From NCBI GenBank assembly GCA_937775205.1, contig CALKBX010000012.1:61442-125441 (forward strand): 64,000 nucleotides of DNA, read 5' to 3'. Source of the DNA: an uncultured Verrucomicrobiae bacterium. GTDB lineage: Bacteria > Verrucomicrobiota > Verrucomicrobiia > Limisphaerales > UBA1100. This document shows, one piece after another, positions 37,140 through 43,552 of this stretch. Position numbers and translations under genes: made by a program. The notes under the pieces are model-generated. The model was not told the DNA's origin and did no database searches. It was given only the letters and a program-made list of their open reading frames with translations. Position 1 is the stretch's first letter. Every line of letters begins with the position of its first letter.

Positions 37140-37958
37140 CTAACGTCGGCGTTCCAGTCGCGTGCGGAAGAAGTGCGATAGTGCGGGCGCATACGGTTGG
37201 CCGGTCACGAGGCGGAGGTGGTCAATGTTTAGGCCGCCGAATTCTTTGACTAACGCGGCTTGGGTTTCGGCGCGGTGGGCGGCGAAGGCGGTGCGGTCGG
37301 CTTCGGTGCGTAGGTGCAGTTCGCCGACTTCGCCGGTCTCGGCGTCTTCGAGCACCAAACGGCCGAGCGGGGGCAGGGCGTCTTCGTGCGGGTCGTTGAT
37401 TTGGATGGCCACCACGTCGTGCCGGCGTTGGGCGCGGTGCAGGGCGGAGTGGGGGAGGGGATCGAGGAAATCCGAAATCACAATCATCACCGCGCGCCGC
37501 CGAAAAGTTTTTTGCAAATGCTGCAGTGCTTGGCGCAGGTCGCCGGTGCGATGGGCGGGGGTGTGATGCAAAATATCGCGCACCAACCGCAGCACGTGGC
37601 GTTTGCCTTTGCCGGGGCGCACGTATTTCTCCACGCGATCGGTGAAGAGCGTGAGGCCGACTTTATCGTTGTTGCCTTGGGCGGCGAACGCCAGCGCGGC
37701 GGCCACTTCGGCGGCGAGTTCCTGTTTGGTTTGGTCGCCACTGCCGAACCGCCCCGACGCGCTGATGTCCACCAGCAGCATCACTGTCAGCTCGCGTTCC
37801 TCCACGAACTGTTTCACAAACGGTTGGTTCAAGCGGGCGGTGACGTTCCAATCGATATTGCGCACCTCATCGCCCGGCTGATACTCGCGAACCTCATCAA
37901 AATCCATTCCCTGCCCGCGAAATATACTGCGGTATTGCCCGGCCATTACATCGCTCAC
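37140..37958 (-). CDS. DUF58 domain protein (start uncertain)
   Basis: vWA-like cytoplasmic protein of MoxR operons. The DUF58 core is clear: RSIFRGQGMDFDEVREYQPGDEVRNIDWNVTARLNQPFVKQFVEERELTVMLLVDISASG with its MIDAS-like DISAS, then SDFLDPLP. The GTG at 37958 is the first in-frame start, but the coding pattern continues upstream as INPNKVRQIEIRTKRLVSD, the usual N-terminus, back to about 38015. No ATG precedes it in that frame; a TTG at about 38033 with a strong AAGGAGGT is in another frame, so an indel may hide the true start. Product probably works with the adjacent MoxR ATPase. Confidence 0.85.
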   Translation of the reverse strand: MSDVMAGQYRSIFRGQGMDFDEVREYQPGDEVRNIDWNVTARLNQPFVKQFVEERELTVMLLVDISASGRFGSGDQTKQELAAEVAAALAFAAQGNNDKVGLTLFTDRVEKYVRPGKGKRHVLRLVRDILHHTPAHRTGDLRQALQHLQKTFRRRAVMIVISDFLDPLPHSALHRAQRRHDVVAIQINDPHEDALPPLGRLVLEDAETGEVGELHLRTEADRTAFAAHRAETQAALVKEFGGLNIDHLRLVTGQPYAPALSHFFRTRLERRR

Positions 37959-38061
37959 CAGCCGCTTGGTGCGGATTTCGATCTGGCGAACTTTGTTCGG
38001 GTTGATGGCTGGTTTGGGGGTTGATGGTTGAGGGTTGATGGGAAACCAATGCTACCTCCTT

Positions 38062-39054
38062 CTACGGCACTGGCATGTGATCCAGGAACAGCGCCAACAC
38101 GTGGTCGCTGGTTTTATCTTCCGCTTCGGCTTCGTAGCTTACTTGGATGCGATGCCGCATCACGTCGGGCGCGATGGCCTTCACGTCCTGCGGCGTCACG
38201 TAGCTGCGCCCTTGCAGGAAGGCGTGCGCCTTGGAGGCGAGCGTGAGGTAAATCGTCGCACGCGGCGAGGCGCCCAGCTGGATGAGCCCCTCCGCCGGCA
38301 CATTGAAAATCCCCGGATTACGCGTCGCGCACACGAGGTTCACGATGTACTCCTTCACCTTATCATCCACATAAATCGTATCCACCACTTTGCGCGCCGT
38401 GAGCACTTGCTCCACCGTTGCCACCTGTTGCGCGGTTGGCGTGCCCTCGGTCTTGGCCCAGTCCTCGAGGATTTGCCGCTCCTCCTTTTGCGTCGGATAA
38501 TCCATCACCACCTTGAGCATAAACCGATCCACCTGCGCCTCGGGCAATTGATACGTGCCCTCCTGCTCGATCGGATTCTCCGTGGCCATCACCAAGAACG
38601 GTTGCGGCAGCGGATACGTCTTGTCGCCGATCGTCACCTGCTTCTCCTGCATCGCCTCCAGCAACGCGCTCTGCACCTTGGCCGGCGCGCGGTTGATCTC
38701 ATCGGCCAACAGCAGATTCGCGAACACAGGCCCCTGTCGCGTGGTGAACTCGCCCGACTGCGGATTGTAAATCTGCGTGCCTGTTACATCCGCCGGCAAC
38801 ATATCCGGCGTAAACTGAATGCGCGAAAAATCCACATTCAACGTGTCCGACAACGTCTTGATCGCGAGCGTCTTGGCAATCCCCGGCACGCCTTCCAGCA
38901 GCACGTGGCCATTGGCCAGTAGACTGATCACCAGTCGCTCCAGCAAATACTTTTGCCCCACGATGACCTTGCCCATCTCCGCCATCAACGGTTGAACAAA
39001 CGCCCCCGCCTCCAACACCGCCGAATTATCGGCCTCAATCTCCGCGTGATTCAT
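38062..39054 (-). CDS. MoxR-family AAA+ ATPase
   Basis: 330 aa, intact. Walker A GVPGIAKT, Walker B LLADEINRAP, the sensor segment LPQPFLVMATENPIEQEGTYQLPEAQVDRFM, and the C-terminal lid GASPRATIYLTLASKAHAFLQGR are canonical MoxR. It heads the Bat operon. MoxR ATPases are thought to act as chaperones for metal insertion or complex assembly together with vWA proteins such as DUF58 and BatA. Upstream lies an intergenic stretch that should hold the operon promoter; I see no convincing boxes. Confidence 0.94.
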   Translation of the reverse strand: MNHAEIEADNSAVLEAGAFVQPLMAEMGKVIVGQKYLLERLVISLLANGHVLLEGVPGIAKTLAIKTLSDTLNVDFSRIQFTPDMLPADVTGTQIYNPQSGEFTTRQGPVFANLLLADEINRAPAKVQSALLEAMQEKQVTIGDKTYPLPQPFLVMATENPIEQEGTYQLPEAQVDRFMLKVVMDYPTQKEERQILEDWAKTEGTPTAQQVATVEQVLTARKVVDTIYVDDKVKEYIVNLVCATRNPGIFNVPAEGLIQLGASPRATIYLTLASKAHAFLQGRSYVTPQDVKAIAPDVMRHRIQVSYEAEAEDKTSDHVLALFLDHMPVP

Positions 39055-39488
39055 AGGCGCGGAAGATAGTGGAAAACCTTAGAAGGGGGAAGGATTTAGG
39101 ATTTATGGTTTCAGGGTGGAATATGGGCCGGTTAATTAACCATAATCTAGCACCCTCCACACCTCCAGTGTGGGATCAGTGTTAAAAAACCAACTGAAAA
39201 ACTGTGTTTTCTGAGTACTCCCACCAATAGTCCCACCAATGCTTTGCTTTAAATAATGGTGGCCACTTCTGGCTTCACGTGCTCAAAGAACGACCCACAT
39301 TTTAATCACTCACTCGGCGCGTTCAAGATTGTAATATTCGCAGGGCACAATTCTGTATCGTCTCTCGGGTTCGTGGGCGGTAACGTCGGGGCATGGCTGA
39401 TCACCCACCGACCGTCATCGCTTCAATCAATAGTTCAACTCGTATTATCAATTAACACTCGAACGCCTTTCGGAGCTACCTTGACGGC
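39055..39488. other. Intergenic region with the upstream copy of a direct repeat
   Basis: No convincing gene lies here. The frame 39256-39492 lacks a ribosome site and overlaps the repeat, so it is not accepted. The stretch is AT-richer than its surroundings. It has a short tandem word TCCCACCAAT (near 39219 and 39231), then the repeat copy at 39309-39381. It probably holds the MoxR-operon promoter (minus) and the promoter of the small gene at 39489 (plus). Confidence 0.6.
39309..39381 (+). repeat. Direct repeat copy 1 flanking the small membrane gene
   Basis: A segment of about 73 bases beginning CTCACTCGGCGCGTTCAAGA recurs 402 bases downstream at 39711 in the same direction, with only about five differences visible. 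Copy 1 ends about 110 bases before the start of the small membrane protein gene. Confidence 0.85.
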
Positions 39489-39710
39489 ATGAAGCAGATT
39501 CTATTAATGATTGCGATGGCTCCCTCCCCCGATCAAATCGCAGGTATTATATTTATGATCCTTTTTTATCTTTGTGTTGGCCTTTGCCTTTTAGGAGGAT
39601 TGGTGTTCCTAATTATTAGCATTGTGAGATTTGTGGCCGAGAAAGCGCAAGGCGATGATCCCGTGCCACCGCCGGTAATCCCCCCGCCTGAGGAAAAGGA
39701 ATCCGAGTAA
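39489..39710 (+). CDS. Small hydrophobic membrane protein
   Basis: 73 aa: MKQILLMIAMAPSPDQIAG, then a strongly hydrophobic stretch of about 30 residues (IIFMILFYLCVGLCLLGGLVFLIISIVRF) and a short tail with DDPVPPPVIPPPEE. The first nine residues and their codons closely match the start of the lipoprotein at 53876, which suggests a shared leader. The predicted topology is one or two membrane segments with a proline-rich tail. It has no clear ribosome site (a GGAG lies somewhat far upstream). It sits exactly between the two repeat copies, and its stop touches copy 2. Function unknown. Confidence 0.55.
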   Translation: MKQILLMIAMAPSPDQIAGIIFMILFYLCVGLCLLGGLVFLIISIVRFVAEKAQGDDPVPPPVIPPPEEKESE

Positions 39711-39783
39711 CTCACTCGGCGCGTTCAAGATTGTAATATTCGCAGGGGGCAATTCTGTATCGTCATTCGGGTTCGCGGGCGGT
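39711..39783 (+). repeat. Direct repeat copy 2 flanking the small membrane gene
   Basis: Second copy of the ~73-base direct repeat, starting with the base after the stop of the small membrane gene. Differences from copy 1 cluster in the middle (GGGG versus GCAC, CATT versus CTCT). Together the two copies bound a unit of about 400 bases that could be gained, lost or amplified by homologous recombination (inference). Confidence 0.85.
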
Positions 39784-39801
39784 GGCGGCGAGAGGGCAAA
39801 C

Positions 39802-40080
39802 TCAATGATGCAAATAATGCGGAACGGGACGAACGGTTGTTCCCGTGCAAATCTTAAAACGCCGTCGCTCAATTTTTCCACGCTCGTGCAACTGCCTTAA
39901 TTGCTTCCACGTGTGATGTTCACTGAAGCCTGTTTCAGCAGCAATCTCGCGCACCGTTTTCCATCCCTCTGGCACCTCATCGGCGTCACCGGAATTGGCT
40001 GCTGCGAGAACGTCAAACAATGCGTTGGTAATGGGACGCTTCAGGAGGCTCGCCAGACGTTTGGGGGGCAAAAGGGTCAA
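39802..40080 (-). CDS. Small winged-helix-like DNA-binding protein
   Basis: 92 aa. The central part VPEGWKTVREIAAETGFSEHHTWKQLRQLHERGKIERRRFKICTG has the helix-turn-helix and wing pattern of ArsR/MarR-like or replication-type wHTH domains (helix 'TVREIAAETGFS', recognition helix 'EHHTWKQLRQLHERG', wing 'IERRRF'). The N-terminus MTLLPPKRLASLLKRPITNALFDVLAAAN is basic and helical. It ends HYLHH. A role in regulating its neighbours is plausible but not shown. It lies three bases downstream of the ArsC/Spx-like gene on the same strand. Confidence 0.6.
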   Translation of the reverse strand: MTLLPPKRLASLLKRPITNALFDVLAAANSGDADEVPEGWKTVREIAAETGFSEHHTWKQLRQLHERGKIERRRFKICTGTTVRPVPHYLHH

Positions 40081-40083
40081 CGG

Positions 40084-40443
40084 CTAAAGATTGAAAAATG
40101 CCGTCCACTCCGCCTCATTGAATCCAACCACACCGTCATCCTTTGTCATCATAAACGGCCGCTTAACCAAATTCCCGTTGCCGGTCAGTAGATCAATCGC
40201 CTCCGTCTTGCTGAGCTTGGTAATTTTCTCCTTCATATTCATGGCCCTGTAATCGCCACCGGACGTATTAAAAAGCGCGCGTAAATTGCCATCATACGCC
40301 TTGAGCATCCGTTTCAGCTCTGCCTTCGAGGGCGGCCTCTCGCGAATGGCGACTCTTTCAAACTCGATCCCCTTTGCCTCCAGCCACTTCAACGCCTTGC
40401 GGCAAGTGCCGCAGCCCTTGTATTCATAAATCTTGACGGTCAT
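40084..40443 (-). CDS. ArsC/Spx-family thioredoxin-fold protein
   Basis: 119 aa with the N-terminal KIYEYKGCGTCRKALKWLEAKGIEFERVAIRERPPSKAEL, i.e. the CxxC-type ArsC/Spx/YffB active site (Cys-Gly-Thr-Cys), and the C-terminal ALFNTSGGDYRAMNMKEKI, LTGNGNLVKRPFMMTKDDGVVGFNEAEW. The sequence fits the ArsC-like glutaredoxin-dependent family of unknown substrate. It is not necessarily an arsenate reductase, since no ars genes are nearby. Confidence 0.85.
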   Translation of the reverse strand: MTVKIYEYKGCGTCRKALKWLEAKGIEFERVAIRERPPSKAELKRMLKAYDGNLRALFNTSGGDYRAMNMKEKITKLSKTEAIDLLTGNGNLVKRPFMMTKDDGVVGFNEAEWTAFFNL

Positions 40444-40481
40444 GTGCTAAGGGTAACGACTCACTTTTGATGAGGCAACGG

Positions 40482-41414
40482 CTAGAGCTGCGTGAACAAA
40501 TACCTTGCGGAGACGAGGTCTTTTTCGATTTGGGTTTTCAGGGTGTCGAGGGAATCGAACTTTGTTTCGTCGCGGAGTTTGCCGACAAAGGTGAGGGCAA
40601 GGGGTTGGCCATAGAGATCGCCTTCGAAATCAAGGAGGTGAGCTTCGACGTGCAGGGATGGCTCGGCATCCGCTATCGTAGGGCGCAGGCCGATGTTCAC
40701 GGCGGCGCGATGGGTCGTTTCGCCCACTTGCGCATGCGCGGCGTACACGCCGTTGGGTGGCAGACAAAGTCCGTCTACTTCAAGGTTGGCAGTGGGATAG
40801 CCAAGCTCGCGTCCACGTTGGTCGCCTTGGATGACTTCGCCGGTGAGGGCGTATTCGCGGCCGAGCATTTGGCCTGCAGCATCAAGTTGGCCGGTCTCGA
40901 TAGCTTGGCGGATGCGGGTGCTGCTGACGGTTTCGTCATCAAGCGAAATACTGGCAAGACCGTGGACGATGAAATTCATTTCCTGACCGAGGCGTTGGAG
41001 CAGTTCCACGTTGCCCTGACGTTGATGGCCGAAGGCGAAGTGTGCGCCCACGCAAATGGATTGGATGCGGCCGAGGTCCACGTACAATCCTTGGATGAAC
41101 ATCTCGGCGGGGATTTGGCTCATGGCTTCATCGAAGGGAAGCACGAGGGTGGCCTCGATGCCGAGAGATTCAATGGCGGCGAGGCGTTGAGGGAGATGCT
41201 GGATGAGTCCGGGGGCGTGTTCGGGCGCGAGCACGGCGGCGGGATGCTGAGAAAAGGTGACGCATAGCGGCGTGGCCTCGAGCTGATGCGCATCGGAAAC
41301 GGCTTGCCGGAGAACTTGTTGATGGCCCAGATGGACGCCATCGAAGAGGCCGATGGCGCAGCAGACGCGGCCGTTGGGGGGCTGCACTTCGCGGGCGTCG
41401 TGGAGGGTTCTCAT
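40482..41414 (-). CDS. ribF: Bifunctional riboflavin kinase / FAD synthetase RibF
   Basis: 310 aa. The N-terminal nucleotidyltransferase domain has CAIGLFDGVHLGHQQVL (HxGH motif), TFSQHPAAVL, and the SSTRIRQAIETGQLDAAGQMLGREY junction. The riboflavin-kinase domain has GRELGYPTANLEV, LPPNGVYAAH, NIGLRPTI and LDFEGDLYGQPL. It converts riboflavin to FMN and FAD. Intact. The ATG overlaps the truB stop region by four bases, so ribF closes the nusA-infB-rbfA-nrnA-truB run, a common bacterial order. Confidence 0.95.
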   Translation of the reverse strand: MRTLHDAREVQPPNGRVCCAIGLFDGVHLGHQQVLRQAVSDAHQLEATPLCVTFSQHPAAVLAPEHAPGLIQHLPQRLAAIESLGIEATLVLPFDEAMSQIPAEMFIQGLYVDLGRIQSICVGAHFAFGHQRQGNVELLQRLGQEMNFIVHGLASISLDDETVSSTRIRQAIETGQLDAAGQMLGREYALTGEVIQGDQRGRELGYPTANLEVDGLCLPPNGVYAAHAQVGETTHRAAVNIGLRPTIADAEPSLHVEAHLLDFEGDLYGQPLALTFVGKLRDETKFDSLDTLKTQIEKDLVSARYLFTQL

Positions 41415-42148
41415 TCGGCGGGCAGAAACATGCGGGCGATGTCGAGCAGTGAGACCATTCGCGCGGGCAACGCTTCGGCGGGCAGTTTGACCAGGTCTTC
41501 AAGGCGGGTGGCATCGGCGACGTTGAAATTGCCGGACTGGGTGCGGTGGAGGGCGCTCAAGTGCGCGCCGCATTCGAGGCGTTGCCCCAACTCGTGCGCG
41601 AGGCTGCGGACGTAGGTGCCCTTGGTGCAATGCACGCGGAAGCGCGCGATGGGTTCGGTGTACTCGCTGAACTCGTAGGAATAAATGTGAATCGGCTTGG
41701 CCTCGCGCTCGACGGTCTTGCCCTTGCGGGCAAGTTTATAAAGCGGCACGCCGTCTATTTTAACGGCGGAAACCATCGGAGGTTTTTGCTGGATGTCGCC
41801 GGTGAATTCGCGCGCGGCGAGGTTGAGGGCGTCGCGGTCGAGCGGCGGCACGGGCGCGGTGTCGGTCACTTTGCCCTGGGCGTCGTAGCTGTCGGTGGCT
41901 TGGCCGAAATGCATTGTGCCTTCGTAGACCTTGTCGTCGGCAGTGAGTTTTTGTGAAAGCTTGGTGGCACGACCGAGTAGAAGGATGAGCAGGCCGGTGG
42001 CGGCAGGATCGAGCGTGCCGCAGTGGCCGACTTTTTTGATGCGAAACAGATTGCGGACGATGTCCACGATGTCGTGCGAAGTGGGCCCGGCGGGTTTGTC
42101 GATGAGTAGCGCGCCGTTGAGTTCGGATTCCGGTTGAGGATGGGGCAT
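41411..42148 (-). CDS. truB: tRNA pseudouridine-55 synthase TruB
   Basis: 245 aa. NGALLIDKPAGPTSHDIVD is the N-terminal motif I, and KVGHCGTLDPAATGLLILLLGRATKL carries the catalytic Asp. Further: YEGTMHFGQATDSYDAQG, KPPMVSAVKIDGVPLYKLARKG, and VHCTKGTYVRSLAHELG. It modifies U55 in the T-arm of tRNAs. The start shares a base with the stop of the preceding DHH gene. Confidence 0.95.
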   Translation of the reverse strand: MPHPQPESELNGALLIDKPAGPTSHDIVDIVRNLFRIKKVGHCGTLDPAATGLLILLLGRATKLSQKLTADDKVYEGTMHFGQATDSYDAQGKVTDTAPVPPLDRDALNLAAREFTGDIQQKPPMVSAVKIDGVPLYKLARKGKTVEREAKPIHIYSYEFSEYTEPIARFRVHCTKGTYVRSLAHELGQRLECGAHLSALHRTQSGNFNVADATRLEDLVKLPAEALPARMVSLLDIARMFLPAE

Positions 42149-43137
42149 CAGACTTTTCCGTTGGCTTTCGAGAGAGCAGATTTGACGGCGTCCAACACGT
42201 TGCGTTGGGTGGCGAGTTGCGTGCCGAGGATGCGCGCGCCGGCGGCGGACATATGACCGCCCCCGCCGAAGTCCACCGCGATGGTGGAGACATCCAGCTT
42301 GGGCAGCTTGGACCGCAAACTGATGCGCGTGATGTTCGGCTCGATTTCCTCAAAGAGGCACGCGACCTTCACGCCTTGGATGTCGCGGATGTGATCGATG
42401 AGCCCCTCGCTTTCGTCGGGCACGGCGCCGGCCTTCTTGTAGTCGGCCTGACGAATCCAAAAATACGCGACCTGGTTTTGCTCGATGAGCTTGAAGCTGT
42501 TGTACATATGCTTCTGTAGTTTCACGCGCGAGAGGGGGTAGCTTTGGTAAACCTCATCGCAGATGCGGGCGAGGTTTGCACCGCGGTTCACCAACTCTGC
42601 GGCTGCTTGGTAAGTGGAGGGGCGCGTGGTGGCGTATTGGAAGCTGCCGGTGTCGGTGCTGATGGCGGTGAACAGGCAATCGGCAATGAGCGGTGTGACG
42701 GGCCACTTGGCCTGTTTCATGAGGCGAAAAATCATCTCGCCGGTGCTGGCGCTTTTGCCGTCGACCCAGTTGATATCGCCGTAGCGGGTGTTGGAGTTGT
42801 GGTGGTCGATGTTGATGAGCGTGCCACGATTGCTGACGGTTTCGCGGATGGTGCCGAGGCGCTCGTGGTTGGCGCAATCGGTGACAAGGACGCAGTCGAA
42901 GGCGCGGGGTTTTTGTGCAGCGCGCAGGAGTTTCTTGGGATCGAGGAAGGCAAGCTTGTCGGGCATTGCGTCCTGATTAAACACGGTGACTTTTTTGCCG
43001 AGATCGCGTAGCGCGTAGGCGATGGCCAGCTCGCTGCCGATGCAATCGCCATCGGGCCGCATATGGCCGCCGATGGCAAAGGTGTTGCCCTTGTTAACGG
43101 TGGCAATGATGCGGTCGATGATTTTGAGCGGGCGCAT
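42148..43137 (-). CDS. nrnA: DHH-family phosphoesterase (NrnA-like)
   Basis: 329 aa. Motifs: GGHMRPDGDCIGSELAIAYAL (HxRPDGDxxGS), LVTDCANHERLG, LINIDHHNSNTRYGDINWVD (DHH), FTAISTDTGSFQYATT, and the DHHA1 C-terminus FEEIEPNITRISLRSKLPKLDVSTIAVDFGGGGHMSAAGARI. This is the bifunctional oligoribonuclease/pAp-phosphatase family, which degrades nanoRNA and may recycle 3'-phosphoadenosine 5'-phosphate. It lies between rbfA and truB, where NrnA is often found. Confidence 0.9.
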   Translation of the reverse strand: MRPLKIIDRIIATVNKGNTFAIGGHMRPDGDCIGSELAIAYALRDLGKKVTVFNQDAMPDKLAFLDPKKLLRAAQKPRAFDCVLVTDCANHERLGTIRETVSNRGTLINIDHHNSNTRYGDINWVDGKSASTGEMIFRLMKQAKWPVTPLIADCLFTAISTDTGSFQYATTRPSTYQAAAELVNRGANLARICDEVYQSYPLSRVKLQKHMYNSFKLIEQNQVAYFWIRQADYKKAGAVPDESEGLIDHIRDIQGVKVACLFEEIEPNITRISLRSKLPKLDVSTIAVDFGGGGHMSAAGARILGTQLATQRNVLDAVKSALSKANGKV

Positions 43138-43538
43138 CAGTCGTCTTCTTCCTCATCCTCATCGCCATCGATGGAGTCAGAGGGATCGGTGGGGTTGACT
43201 TGCTCCATCTCTTCGAGGATGGACATCACGCGGTTGCCGGCCTCGATGGCGTCGTCCAGTTCGAACTTAATGCGCGGGGTGTACTTGAGCACCACCTCGC
43301 AGCCAAGCATATATTGGATGCGTGAGCGCTCGGATTTGAGGCGCTTGGCGGCGGTGCGTTTTTGTTCGTCGCTGCCGAGCACGCTGACGAAAATCATCGC
43401 GGAGTGGAGGTCGTTCGCCATCCCCACATCGTTGACGGTGATAATGCCGCAGGATTCGGAGTCGAGCTCGCGCCGGAGGATTTCGCCAACCGTGCGTTTG
43501 AGGAGTTCGCGGACGCGTTGTTGGCGGAGCGAGGGCAT
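43137..43538 (-). CDS. rbfA: 30S ribosome-binding factor RbfA
   Basis: 133 aa. SLRQQRVRELLKRTVGEILRREL, GIITVNDVGMANDLHSAMIFVSVLG and LKSERSRIQYMLGCEVVLKYTPRIKFELDDAIEAGNRVMSIL match RbfA, a KH-fold factor for 16S rRNA maturation at low temperature. The tail is very acidic (DSIDGDEDEEEDD). The stop overlaps the next gene's ATG, and infB ends 15 bases before its start. Confidence 0.92.
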   Translation of the reverse strand: MPSLRQQRVRELLKRTVGEILRRELDSESCGIITVNDVGMANDLHSAMIFVSVLGSDEQKRTAAKRLKSERSRIQYMLGCEVVLKYTPRIKFELDDAIEAGNRVMSILEEMEQVNPTDPSDSIDGDEDEEEDD

Positions 43539-43552
43539 GGCGGTTAGGCGTG

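Noticed and set aside
39055..39260. Possible tRNA or attachment site near CCCACCA words
   Set aside because: No T-loop consensus or cloverleaf could be folded by eye, and no integrase gene is near.
39256..39492. Open frame of 78 codons upstream of the small membrane gene
   Set aside because: No ribosome site, and it reads through the non-coding direct repeat; the second repeat copy does not keep the frame.
40084..40443. Arsenate reductase
   Set aside because: The CxxC ArsC/Spx-like site alone does not show arsenate activity, and no other ars genes are nearby, so only the fold family is named.
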